DNA of 64,000 nt, taken from Candidatus Woesearchaeota archaeon (GTDB lineage Archaea; Nanobdellota; Nanobdellia; Woesearchaeales; UBA525). The translations under genes and the position numbers were made by a program. The notes beneath the pieces are model-generated. The model worked only from the letters and a program-made list of their open reading frames with translations, was not told the DNA's origin and searched no databases. Positions 26,004 through 34,460 of this stretch are shown here, in pieces. The DNA lies in NCBI GenBank assembly GCA_028818155.1, contig JAPPOH010000014.1:139042-203041 (forward strand), read 5' to 3'. Each line of letters begins with the position of its first letter. The first letter of the stretch is position 1.

Positions 26004-27699
26004 AACGCGTCACCTCTTGACGATTTCTATTGTCGACTCTGCCCAAAAACGCTCGTGTATGTCGTTCTATTCCAGAGAATGCATCCATCTTATTTGTGCT
26101 GTGACGTCTTTCATAGAGTGCTATGAATGATGTGAAGAGAGAGTATTCCTTTATAGGATCATAGTCTCCGACGACATCCCTGTGTTGTCTGTTTATATAC
26201 AGTTCTCCATCGCGATAATGGAGAGCGTTGGGTGCATCGGATGTATGGATATCAACAAATACTATCCTATCTACCTCTGTGAATCTATACACGTTCTCTG
26301 AAAGTAACGATAAGTTCTGAGAGTAGTGTCCGTTCGATACTCCTTGTTTCAGACCGAGCACTGGTGTATCTTGACTGTTGGTCATATTATCTCTCAAGAA
26401 ATCTCTTTTACCAGGGTACAAAGGGCTCCACGCATTATATGAACTTATTGTTACTGGGGCTGCAACTTTTTCTAACACATCTCCAAAGAATGGTTGTAAA
26501 TCATTATACTGGTCTTTCTCCAATACATAGTCAACTCCATCGAGAAGCATTCCACGGAGAACCTCTATGTTTGGTATTTGACTGACACTGCCCATAGAGA
26601 ACGCTTGAAGTAGCACAGGTATGTATTCGAGCATATCTTCGTTTGAAGGAACTACAAACGTGTCTGTATCTATTCTTGGAAGATCTGTGATAAGTTGTTC
26701 GAGTGCAGCGAATGCTGCTGCTCTTGCAGAATAATAATTGCTGTCTACTTTGAATTCATCTCTTCCTTCGACAAGCTGGGCTGCTGGAGGGAATGATACT
26801 GTTGTATCAACGCAACTATTCTTAACACTTCCGACAAGCACACCTTGCGATGTGAGACGAATCGTGTGTCCATTCTGCGCAGGTTTCTTCCTGAAGAGAT
26901 CAAAAAATCTTTTTGGTCTTTTAACAGCGAATTTTATTCCGAGGCCAACTTCTTGCTCGAGCTTTTCACCTCTGTGCTCAAAAGTTGCAGGGACCCTATA
27001 CCATGTAGTGTCTCCATCATAGTTGAGTGGTTTTCCATTCAAACTGATTCTTGCAGTGAATGAGGGTATACCAACGAGTTGTTCTTTGAAATAATCAGGG
27101 AGTTTCCTACTTTGGACTCTATTCACTTGTATTTGCGTTCCTTTTCCTTGTGCTTTTCCATTGTGAGTCAGTTTCATTCGCAAATCTTCTACCTTGCTGC
27201 TTTCTCCGTACAAGCAGATATCAGTTGTGCCTTCTGCTGTTGTAGTTCTTCCACGAATGCGAGTTTTTCTATCTTGCAGGCAATAATGTAATGATGAGAG
27301 AAACCCGACACCGAAGCGTCCTATTTCTCTTACACCATCTTTTTCTGTGTTGAATGGTGTCGTTAAATGTGTGATGACTTCCTCTAGCTGCATTCCCACC
27401 CCTGCATCTCTACAAAAAAAACTATCTGCTTTTGTTCGTACATCGATATCATATTCTTCTGTTCCAGGTGGTCGTGCATCGATTGAGTTAAGAACAAATT
27501 CAAGAAGCGGGCGTCTCCAATCATCAAATTGTTTGAGTGCTTCTTCTCGAAGAATTTTTGCTAAGTAGTCTCTGTTACCTTTGTTTGGTTCTCTGCAATC
27601 AATCTTCCTTCCTTCACGTATTGCGCTGGTAGCAGTTTGAAGGGATTGCTGGTTTAATCCGATACTGATCCAATCTATGAGTGGAAGATCGTAGATCAT
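25996..27699 (-). CDS. GHKL (Hsp90/MORC-like) ATPase (cassette gene 4)
   Basis: 567 residues. The N-box LEFVLNSIDA (66-75), G1 DAGVGM (98-103) and G2 GRFGVGF (127-133), with TTPFNTEK between them, define an Hsp90/MutL/MORC-type ATP-binding domain. A transducer-like second domain follows, with VEGRDEFKV near residue 315. The C-terminal third has no known motif, but LYINRQHRDVV near residue 510 is aligned in character with the LYFDFRDG segment of the 1210-residue neighbour. No membrane segment is seen. ATG 27699 overlaps the stop of the preceding gene (ATGA). Such ATPases dimerise on ATP binding and clamp DNA or client proteins; the target is unknown. Confidence 0.82.
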   Translation of the reverse strand: MIYDLPLIDWISIGLNQQSLQTATSAIREGRKIDCREPNKGNRDYLAKILREEALKQFDDWRRPLLEFVLNSIDARPPGTEEYDIDVRTKADSFFCRDAGVGMQLEEVITHLTTPFNTEKDGVREIGRFGVGFLSSLHYCLQDRKTRIRGRTTTAEGTTDICLYGESSKVEDLRMKLTHNGKAQGKGTQIQVNRVQSRKLPDYFKEQLVGIPSFTARISLNGKPLNYDGDTTWYRVPATFEHRGEKLEQEVGLGIKFAVKRPKRFFDLFRKKPAQNGHTIRLTSQGVLVGSVKNSCVDTTVSFPPAAQLVEGRDEFKVDSNYYSARAAAFAALEQLITDLPRIDTDTFVVPSNEDMLEYIPVLLQAFSMGSVSQIPNIEVLRGMLLDGVDYVLEKDQYNDLQPFFGDVLEKVAAPVTISSYNAWSPLYPGKRDFLRDNMTNSQDTPVLGLKQGVSNGHYSQNLSLLSENVYRFTEVDRIVFVDIHTSDAPNALHYRDGELYINRQHRDVVGDYDPIKEYSLFTSFIALYERRHSTNKMDAFSGIERHTRAFLGRVDNRNRQEVTRFG

Positions 27700-29570
27700 A
27701 GCTCCGCTCCATATAATCTTTTTGTGAGTTTGATGCTTCCGTCCATGAATGCATCAGCAGACGCTACGGGGATAACAGTGCCGCCGGCATTTCGCACTCC
27801 TTCTGAGAATGTGTTTTGTTGGCCAAGTTGAAAAAAATAGAATCCGACACCACATCCGGTCATTCTTCCTACTTGTTCTAGTACTTGGTGTTCGTTTTCA
27901 GGAGCGTTGAACTCACCATCACTTAGCATAATTGAGAGAAAGTTATCGCTCCTTGTTGTGTGCAATCGTTGCAATGCGTTTGGATCAAGAGTTGTTCCAA
28001 ATCCTTGATAATCGAACAGTGTCCGCTTCACTAGATCGATCTCTCCATATGATCTCCAACCTGATTCACGTGTTTCGCTCGAGAAATTAATCATATTATA
28101 GCTAATGAGCGGTGCAACGCCCATTTCTTGAAGTGTGCTCTGTATAGAATAGAATGTAAGTGCTGCGATGTGATATTCGCCACTTCCTTCGTTGTTGAAT
28201 GGATTGAATTCCATACTGATACTGCTATCGAAGATATAACTGATATCAGGAATACCTTGAATGGGCGCTGTCTCTTCGGGAATATCAATATGAAGTGGTG
28301 TTGTGTGCTGACGCAATGTAACATGTCTTCTTCCTTCTTCATCTGAGTGTATACGTGTTGCACCCCAGTCAATTCTTTTTGGGTTGAACGTGCCATCTAT
28401 TTCTTCAGTGTCTAAAAATGTACTGTATGAAGGTTGCTCTGCTTCAGCAGCTGCGATATCGAACAGTACTCTGCCTGCGCGTTCCGTGTATAAACTATCA
28501 AGTCTGTAAAAGCTATGCAGCCAAGGAGAGCTGTGTGGTGCTCGACGTCTTTGTAAGAGGCGCTCGATGAAATCTTCACCATTTTGTGGCTGTTTCTCTC
28601 TGTTTCCATCGCCTTGTTCTTTTTCACGATTTCCAGCACCACCTTCATCGCGCGGTTTCTGTTGTTTATTGCCTTGCTGTCCTGACTGTTGTGAAGAGTT
28701 ACGTGTAAATGAGTTGTCTCCGCTGCTGCTTGTTGAACGAAGGTAAGGATAAATAATTCTTGTGTACATTCCTGCCATGTTGTACCAGTGTTCTGGGTTA
28801 GCCATTCTATCGAGTACATAGTCGAGTGCTTCTTGGTCAATTTGCCGTCTAAGAAAATCGTCTGTTATCGCTTTTTCTCCAGTGAAGACTGTCATGAGAC
28901 GTCGCTGCAGCGCTGGAAGATTGAACCCTCGTTCGTACTTTCTCATCTGTTTTGCGACAGTTGGATCTGTTTGTGAGAGTGCTTTTTGCGTTCTGTTGAA
29001 GAGTGAGAATCCTTTGTCTGCTTTTCCTCTTCGTCCCATCATTCGTTTTTTATGAGTTGCCTCGATATAATAGTGTAAATCGAAACCTAAACGGTATTGT
29101 TCAGGGTCAATGCTTCTGTGACTGTTGATTGTGTTCAGGATAGTATCTGAGAAAAGGTTGTGAACTGTTAAACAGAGTTGTTTGATGCGTTCACTCCTCG
29201 TTTCTTTTCCTTGTATCTCTTCGAATGATGCGCGAAGAATGTCTTGAAAGTACTCATTCTTCACAGGACACCACTTGTGATGCCCATATTCGTGTGTCAC
29301 AGCAAATGCTGTTACTGACTCTATGACTTCTCGCTCGCTAAGTGAGAGGTTCCCTGTTGCAAGCATATGCGCCACTCTCTGCCTGTAGTCCTCTGCGAAG
29401 ACTAAATGAATATTTCTTGTGTCTAATCGTATTGATGCTTCAAGTGAGCTTGGTAGGTCCGGTTCTGTTGTCACACCTATATCTCTGAATGGTCGCCACT
29501 CATTTCTTTCGATAACATCGTGTGCAATTGCCGTGGCTTGTTCTTTCAGTGGCGTGTCATTCACGAACAT
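27696..29570 (-). CDS. HEYGHH metalloprotease-like protein fused to a VWA domain (cassette gene 3)
   Basis: 624 residues from ATG 29570. Near residue 93 the helix AFAVTHEYGHHKW contains a zincin-type HExxH motif. A helical middle is followed by a low-complexity Gln/Gly/Asn linker (about 300-365). The C-terminal VWA domain (443-624) has a complete MIDAS: DSSIS (448-452), a Thr in FGTTLD (about 526) and an Asp in LSDGEF (about 551). Compare CobT-like and MoxR-partner VWA proteins, which rarely carry an HExxH motif. ATG 29570 follows a GAGGTG site; an alternative GTG lies at 29600. The frame overlaps the 272-residue gene by 14 bases. Presumed partner of the cassette's AAA+ ATPase. Confidence 0.8.
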   Translation of the reverse strand: MFVNDTPLKEQATAIAHDVIERNEWRPFRDIGVTTEPDLPSSLEASIRLDTRNIHLVFAEDYRQRVAHMLATGNLSLSEREVIESVTAFAVTHEYGHHKWCPVKNEYFQDILRASFEEIQGKETRSERIKQLCLTVHNLFSDTILNTINSHRSIDPEQYRLGFDLHYYIEATHKKRMMGRRGKADKGFSLFNRTQKALSQTDPTVAKQMRKYERGFNLPALQRRLMTVFTGEKAITDDFLRRQIDQEALDYVLDRMANPEHWYNMAGMYTRIIYPYLRSTSSSGDNSFTRNSSQQSGQQGNKQQKPRDEGGAGNREKEQGDGNREKQPQNGEDFIERLLQRRRAPHSSPWLHSFYRLDSLYTERAGRVLFDIAAAEAEQPSYSTFLDTEEIDGTFNPKRIDWGATRIHSDEEGRRHVTLRQHTTPLHIDIPEETAPIQGIPDISYIFDSSISMEFNPFNNEGSGEYHIAALTFYSIQSTLQEMGVAPLISYNMINFSSETRESGWRSYGEIDLVKRTLFDYQGFGTTLDPNALQRLHTTRSDNFLSIMLSDGEFNAPENEHQVLEQVGRMTGCGVGFYFFQLGQQNTFSEGVRNAGGTVIPVASADAFMDGSIKLTKRLYGAEL

Positions 29571-30375
29571 CACCTCGCAATGTATCGTACGCCACTGCAC
29601 CTTCTCTTCTATCTGAAATTACTGGTCGTTTGAGTGATTGTGGGGTAAAGCTACTCCGTATTGCTGCGAAGTTTGGTTCTGCGAATTGCAAAATGAATTC
29701 GGCGAGGTTTCCTCCGTTCGCGGCAGCGTAGGAGAACGTCCACTCGTATGCTTCTCTTCGGACAATGCTGCACGTTACGTCCGTGCGTTGTAGCGTTCTA
29801 TCATCTCCTGGGTACATGGTGTCCCGCATCGTTATTCGTGTGGCTTTTCGAAGTGTGTCCATCTCGAACTTGCTTAGTTCAACTGACTGTTTTTTTACTG
29901 GTTGATATCGTTTCTCCCAAACTTTGAGTGTTCGATAATTTCTCTTTTGTAGTGTGATTCTTCGAAGCTCTGCACCTGTTTCATCAACGGAATACTCAAT
30001 GCAGAAGTTACCATGCTGTACCCTAAAAGAGCCTTCTTCGTGGTTCTCATGTGTGGTGATAGGTTGACGTTCATATTCTGCAAGAAGTGTTCCTCTTGCC
30101 ATATTGAATACTTTGTCAAGTGATTCGCTTGCTCCTCGAATATCCAATGCAGCTATGTGACTTTCTCGATTCCTTGTGAAGCATAGCACATCAACTGCTG
30201 TGTTACCATTGCCCGTGAATGCTACGCTCCGCTGCTCACCTTCTCGAGTGCCATATCTTGCATAATATATTGCTCTCGCTTGTTGAAGAAATCCTGCAAG
30301 TGAGATGTCACATTGTTCATCTCCCACATGATCTGCGTGAAGTTCTTTCATGCGAGAAAAATTTGACCGTGCCAT
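29557..30375 (-). CDS. Unrecognised cassette protein (gene 2)
   Basis: 272 residues, no family recognised. The first 100 residues look alpha/beta (FLQQARAIYYARYG, SVAFTGNGNTAVDVLCF, SHIAALDIRG). The rest is beta-strand rich with alternating charged and aromatic residues (FRVQHGNFCIEYSVDETGAEL, KVWEKRYQPVKK). No membrane helix, signal peptide, nucleotide-binding or catalytic motif could be seen. It lies five bases after the AAA+ gene and overlaps the HEYGHH/VWA gene by 14 bases, so it is translated as part of the same cassette. By analogy with MoxR-VWA systems it may be an adaptor or substrate-recognition subunit; this is speculation. Confidence 0.65.
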   Translation of the reverse strand: MARSNFSRMKELHADHVGDEQCDISLAGFLQQARAIYYARYGTREGEQRSVAFTGNGNTAVDVLCFTRNRESHIAALDIRGASESLDKVFNMARGTLLAEYERQPITTHENHEEGSFRVQHGNFCIEYSVDETGAELRRITLQKRNYRTLKVWEKRYQPVKKQSVELSKFEMDTLRKATRITMRDTMYPGDDRTLQRTDVTCSIVRREAYEWTFSYAAANGGNLAEFILQFAEPNFAAIRSSFTPQSLKRPVISDRREGAVAYDTLRGDVRE

Positions 30376-30380
30376 ATACC

Positions 30381-31949
30381 TTATCTTCCATAGAGTGCCT
30401 GAACATCTCGAGGCCGTTGTGTGCTCTGTTGTTGTAGGTGTGGCTCAAGCGCTCGGAGTAGCCAAGGATTGCTATTTCTGCAGTACATGCTTATACTTAT
30501 CATATCCTGTTGAGAGAGTGTGTTGTCTCCGCCTTTCATTAACGTTACAAGCTCTTGTCGCTCAATGCCTTCTTCGAACTTCCCTCGTGCCTCTCGTAAG
30601 AAATGCATTACTGCATGGAATTGGTTTCCTTGGAAATGTTTTGATGTGAACTGCGATGAGATTCCAACTTTTGAGTATCCGACAAGGCCGAATGCTGCTT
30701 CGATATCAGATACCTCAACTTCAAGGTTCTCGCAGTACGTTGCTACTGCTGCACGTGCAAGATCTTGACCACTATGCTTTGTGCTTGTATATGCTTGGAG
30801 GGATTCTTCGAATTTTTCTGGACTTGTGAGCTTGAAATCTACCCCTTCATATGTGCCTTCCATCCATGATGCCACCATATTTGTGAATTTTGTTGCTCGA
30901 AGCATTGCAAATCCTCTTGCGACTCGACGAATGTTTCTACTAACACCTGGAGTAACACCTCGAACATATGGGCAAAGATTGTGTTCGAATGACTTGAGGA
31001 ATTCACATCCTGTAGCAATACCATCCTCTACATTTGTTGGCTGGGTGCAAATATGGTAAATAGATCCGCCTCTTGCGGCAACTGAGCCTTTGTATCCCGT
31101 TAGAGAATGTTTACAATAGTCGAATTGTTCCATGTATGCTACAAGAAGTTCGGCAGCTGGGTGTACTGGAAGTGTGTGTCCTGTATTGCGTGCAACAAGG
31201 ATTTTTTGGAGGTTGTTCTCTCTATTCGTCAGCTGTATGTTTCTATCGGGTGATCGCTGAAGTGCGAGAAGATCTGCAGGTGTTGCGGGGAACACATCTA
31301 TAGGAATTTCGATTGTTGTTCGTCGTCTGAGCGCTTTATCCATGTCGAACGTGCCGCTGTATCCTGCTCCTTCATTTATAGCCGCAACGCGAAATTGATA
31401 CGTCTCTTCCCCAGTTTTATGTCCGATTTTCACTCTCTCGCCGTTTGGAAGGCTTACATCTCCATCGAAGACGTGTAGTAGTTTGTTTACAACTTTTGCG
31501 TGTCCTCTGTTAATCTCATCAACAATGAGGCCTGGGAGTTGAAGCCACGGCATTGCGTTATAGAACCCTTGTGATTGTTTTTTGCCATCTGCAAGGACGC
31601 CCATGTCGTGATCTGTATACGTTGCTGATCCGAAATCGTTATCAACGTCGATTCTATGCCATCCTTCCTCTTCCTTCCCGAAAAAAGCGTTCATCATGAG
31701 TCTGGAGAGTGCTGTTTTCCCGAGATCTGTTCCCCCTGTAAGAAGGAGAGCGCTTTGGGTTATAGCTCCTATAGTGAAGATATCCTTGATGTCATACTTG
31801 AATGTGAATGAATGTTGTACATTTCGAGGAAGGAGTATGCCATGCGAAGGTGTGACGATTGGTTGTGAGTGGTGATACTGTTCCCCAACTTCATGCACAA
31901 TGTCATTTAAGGTGTGTAATTCTCGAAAGGTTTCATGTTGTTCATCCAT
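30381..31949 (-). CDS. MoxR-like AAA+ ATPase (cassette gene 1)
   Basis: 522 residues. Walker A GGTDLGKT (72-79), Walker B LIVDEIN (141-147) followed by RGHAKVVNKLL, sensor-1 Asn in AAINEG (192) and arginines in ALRRRTT (208-210) place it in the MoxR/CbbQ/dynein-midasin helix-2-insert clade. MoxR proteins usually have about 320 residues; the extra 200 at the C-terminus are helical and unassigned. It heads the five-gene cassette. ATG 31949 lacks a strong ribosome site. TATA-like sequences occur at 31986-31996 and 32010-32020, so the leader is short. It likely remodels the VWA protein encoded two genes on. Confidence 0.82.
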   Translation of the reverse strand: MDEQHETFRELHTLNDIVHEVGEQYHHSQPIVTPSHGILLPRNVQHSFTFKYDIKDIFTIGAITQSALLLTGGTDLGKTALSRLMMNAFFGKEEEGWHRIDVDNDFGSATYTDHDMGVLADGKKQSQGFYNAMPWLQLPGLIVDEINRGHAKVVNKLLHVFDGDVSLPNGERVKIGHKTGEETYQFRVAAINEGAGYSGTFDMDKALRRRTTIEIPIDVFPATPADLLALQRSPDRNIQLTNRENNLQKILVARNTGHTLPVHPAAELLVAYMEQFDYCKHSLTGYKGSVAARGGSIYHICTQPTNVEDGIATGCEFLKSFEHNLCPYVRGVTPGVSRNIRRVARGFAMLRATKFTNMVASWMEGTYEGVDFKLTSPEKFEESLQAYTSTKHSGQDLARAAVATYCENLEVEVSDIEAAFGLVGYSKVGISSQFTSKHFQGNQFHAVMHFLREARGKFEEGIERQELVTLMKGGDNTLSQQDMISISMYCRNSNPWLLRALEPHLQQQSTQRPRDVQALYGR

Positions 31950-31985
31950 ACGCCATCGAACTCATTTAAGAGTGGTGACAAAAAT

Positions 31986-32020
31986 CAGTTTAAAAGTATT
32001 TCGACGATTCTTTATAAATA
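31986..32020 (-). promoter_or_regulatory. Promoter region of the five-gene cassette
   Basis: Two AT-rich elements lie upstream of ATG 31949: one around 31986-31996 (GTTTAAAAGTA on the plus strand) and TTTATAAATA at 32011-32020. No other convincing promoter was seen inside the cassette, so it is probably one transcript of about 9.6 kb. Confidence 0.4.
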
Positions 32021-32086
32021 AATCGAGAAGAGACCCCACACCTAGTTGTAAACTGTTCACAAGCTGCGGGAAAAACTGATCGTGTT

Positions 32087-33205
32087 TCACTCCGTTATTG
32101 CTGCGTTTCTCAGAACCGCGTCCCCTTCGTGTATTTCATACACAACGAACTCGCCACCGAACATGCCGCCGTTTCTCTTGAAGCCTGTGTTGCCGTACGT
32201 GACGGTGTCGAATGTGTGCGTGTCTAAGTATCCTGTCATCGCTTGGAGTGAACCGTCAGTTTCACGGAGTGCTTCAATGACAATATTCGTGGCGTCGTAT
32301 GCAGTGCTTGCGGATATTTTTGGAGGAGCACCGAATCGTTCCTCGTATCGTTGGGAAAATGCTGCGGGAATGGCTGCGGGAGCGACAATCTGCACGCCTT
32401 CAAAGTACTGTGAAAATTCGGAGTCTGTTGCGAACGGAAGGAGGTACTCTTGGCCGACGAAGCGTGCTGTGATACCGAGTTCTTGTCGTTGTTTGAGCAT
32501 GTCGAACATGCTTCGTTCGCTGTCCATGCCGAATAAGATGGCATCTGGGTTGAGTTCGTCTGCTTGGAGAAGCAGTGTGCGATAATCTTCAACCTCTTCT
32601 GACTCGTATGTTGCGAGTACTGTAAGCCCATAGTTTTCAGCATCTCTGTTCACAATCGTTGCGATTGTTGTCCAGTATGGTGTGAGGCCCATAATGAGGA
32701 CGATATTTGTCATTCCTTGCACTGCAAGGTGCTCCATCATTGTTGCGAGTTCTTCTTCGAACGAGTACCACGTACCATATACGTAGGGGTGAAAGGTTTC
32801 GAGCTGTACTCCTTCTATGACCCCGCTGGGTGTTATCATGAGTGTGCCTTGATCTGAGATTGTTGTTGCGCTCTGGTACGTTTCGAACCATGTTGGGCCG
32901 ATGATTGCTGCAACATCGTGTATGGTAACAAGTGCGTGCGTTGCTGTGAGTGTTGCGTCATTGTCACTTTGCGTATCTTGGACGATGAGTTCGATTGTTT
33001 TACCATGTACTCCTCCTTGTGCGTTCGCTTCTTCGATTGCAAGCTTTGCACCGTTCAGATCTTCTTCGCCCCATGCTGCTGCCCAGCCTGTGAGCGCGAA
33101 TGCGCCGCCGATACGGATTGGCTCTTCGATGGTGACGTTTCCAGTGATCGTGCAGCCTACAAGGAGGAAAAGGATGCATAATAGCCACTTTTTAGGAGTG
33201 AACAT
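32087..33205 (-). CDS. Branched-chain amino acid-type solute-binding lipoprotein
   Basis: 372 residues. A signal peptide ends in the lipobox LLVGC (Cys 18), followed by TITGNV, so it is anchored outside the membrane. The mature protein follows the periplasmic binding protein type I fold (RIGGAFALTGWAAAWGEEDLNGAKLAIEEAN, then IIGP, then YDATNIVIEAL), as in Leu/Ile/Val and amide-binding proteins. No permease or ATPase gene of an ABC importer is next to it, so it may be a receptor or work with components elsewhere. It is divergent from the Lrp-type gene at 33300, with an AT-rich element near 33225-33240. Confidence 0.85.
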   Translation of the reverse strand: MFTPKKWLLCILFLLVGCTITGNVTIEEPIRIGGAFALTGWAAAWGEEDLNGAKLAIEEANAQGGVHGKTIELIVQDTQSDNDATLTATHALVTIHDVAAIIGPTWFETYQSATTISDQGTLMITPSGVIEGVQLETFHPYVYGTWYSFEEELATMMEHLAVQGMTNIVLIMGLTPYWTTIATIVNRDAENYGLTVLATYESEEVEDYRTLLLQADELNPDAILFGMDSERSMFDMLKQRQELGITARFVGQEYLLPFATDSEFSQYFEGVQIVAPAAIPAAFSQRYEERFGAPPKISASTAYDATNIVIEALRETDGSLQAMTGYLDTHTFDTVTYGNTGFKRNGGMFGGEFVVYEIHEGDAVLRNAAITE

Positions 33206-33268
33206 TCTACAAAGAATATAGGCTCTAATAATAAGTTTAACTAAGAAAAAACCCCTGAAAAAAGCAAA

Positions 33269-33280
33269 ATTATATAAATT
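33269..33280 (+). promoter_or_regulatory. TATA box of the Lrp-type gene
   Basis: ATTATATAAATT is centred about 26 bases before ATG 33300, leaderless layout. The 94-base gap to the divergent lipoprotein gene is also the natural place for operator sites. Confidence 0.6.
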
Positions 33281-33299
33281 CTCACACTATTCGTTAATC

Positions 33300-33770
33300 A
33301 TGAAGTTAGATGAAAAAGACAGAAAAATCCTGAAAGGGCTTCGAGGAACATCTCGCATACCCTTCACAAAAATCGCTCGTGAGACAGGCATACCAATTGA
33401 TGTCGTGAAGTATCGAGTGAAGAAACTTGAACGAGAAGGGGTTATCCAAGAGTATCTCCCCTACATTGATCATGAGCGAATCGACTACCCCATGATGGCG
33501 TACGTGCTCTTCACGCTGTACAAACTTGATCCAGACACAGAGCAGAAGTTCCGTGAACACCTCATCGCGCACCCAAAAATCACGTACGTTGCGAAGTACT
33601 CTGGAAAATGGGACTATTGTATTTCAGCATGCGCAAAGAACTACAAAGAGCTCGATGGCATCGTGCACGATATCAGAACAAAATTTTCCGACATTATCAA
33701 AGACTATGATGTCATGCACGTAATCGAGGAATACAAGATCTATCAGCTCGCAGATCTTGTGGCGACATAA
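33300..33770 (+). CDS. Lrp/AsnC-family transcription regulator
   Basis: 156 residues. The N-terminal helix-turn-helix is typical: MKLDEKDRKILKGLRGTSR, then FTKIARETGIPIDVVKYRVKKLEREGVI. A C-terminal RAM/ligand-sensing alpha-beta domain follows (YVLFTLYKL, then VAKYSGKWDYCISACAKNYKELD, then IIKDYDVMHVI). Such proteins bind amino acids or other small molecules and act as octamers on DNA. The divergent solute-binding lipoprotein is the nearest likely target. The 3' end abuts the convergent lipoprotein gene at 33771. Confidence 0.92.
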   Translation: MKLDEKDRKILKGLRGTSRIPFTKIARETGIPIDVVKYRVKKLEREGVIQEYLPYIDHERIDYPMMAYVLFTLYKLDPDTEQKFREHLIAHPKITYVAKYSGKWDYCISACAKNYKELDGIVHDIRTKFSDIIKDYDVMHVIEEYKIYQLADLVAT

Positions 33771-34409
33771 TTAGATCTTCGCAAGTTCTTCTTCGAGTGC
33801 GATCTCTTGCATGTACCCGTAGGTTCCGTAGGTCACTTTCTCATTAAAGATGTACTGTGGGCTTGCAGGGATAATCTTGAATGATCTGAGGAGTTGCACC
33901 CGCCCATCATGGAACTCCTTAGCAGTTTCCATACATCGCTCAAACAATGCTGTATCGATACTGAACTCTCGCATATCCTGTGCGGAGAGTCTGCTCCAAG
34001 ATCTTCCTTTTTGCAGTATCTGTTCTATTTTTCCTTGTTCGTTAACACACTCAAATGATGTGTAGAATGTATCGGTGCGTCCTGTATTACCGAGATTGAC
34101 GATGACGAGCCGAACCGTTCCCGCATCGACATGTTCTTTGAGTTTTACGTATCCGTTCTGAATGATACCGATTTGTAATACGGTGATCGGTGCATCTTTT
34201 GCTCCGAGTGAGGGGAACTGATCGGTGGGGAAGTCCAATAGTGTTTGTTCTCTCTGCGGTTCGCTCAAATCTTCAACAAGTGCTACCTCTTGCTCAGGCG
34301 AATCCGGAATTGCCACCAGTTCTTCTTGCGTCCGCGTATCTTCAGGTTTTTCTATCAGTGGTTCCGGCGTACATGCTGCAAGCACTAGAAGAAAAACGAG
34401 TAATCGCAT
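33771..34409 (-). CDS. DsbA-like lipoprotein without redox cysteines
   Basis: 212 residues. A short signal peptide ends in the lipobox LVLAAC (Cys 13), then a Glu/Pro-rich spacer to about residue 60. From residue 66 the order follows DsbA-like proteins: LGAKDAPITVLQIG, RLVIVNLGNTGRTDTFYTSFECVNEQG, ALFERCMETAKEF, then SFKIIPASPQYIFNEKV with the region of the cis-Pro loop. Where DsbA has CPxC after the first strand, here the text reads IGIIQNG, so no disulfide exchange is expected. It may bind unfolded proteins or be a structural relic. An AT-rich TTAATAATATAT lies 25-30 bases before ATG 34409. Confidence 0.65.
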   Translation of the reverse strand: MRLLVFLLVLAACTPEPLIEKPEDTRTQEELVAIPDSPEQEVALVEDLSEPQREQTLLDFPTDQFPSLGAKDAPITVLQIGIIQNGYVKLKEHVDAGTVRLVIVNLGNTGRTDTFYTSFECVNEQGKIEQILQKGRSWSRLSAQDMREFSIDTALFERCMETAKEFHDGRVQLLRSFKIIPASPQYIFNEKVTYGTYGYMQEIALEEELAKI

Positions 34410-34460
34410 GATCTAGCTGGCATTCTCGTCTATTTAATAATATATGAAAAAAAAGAAGAA

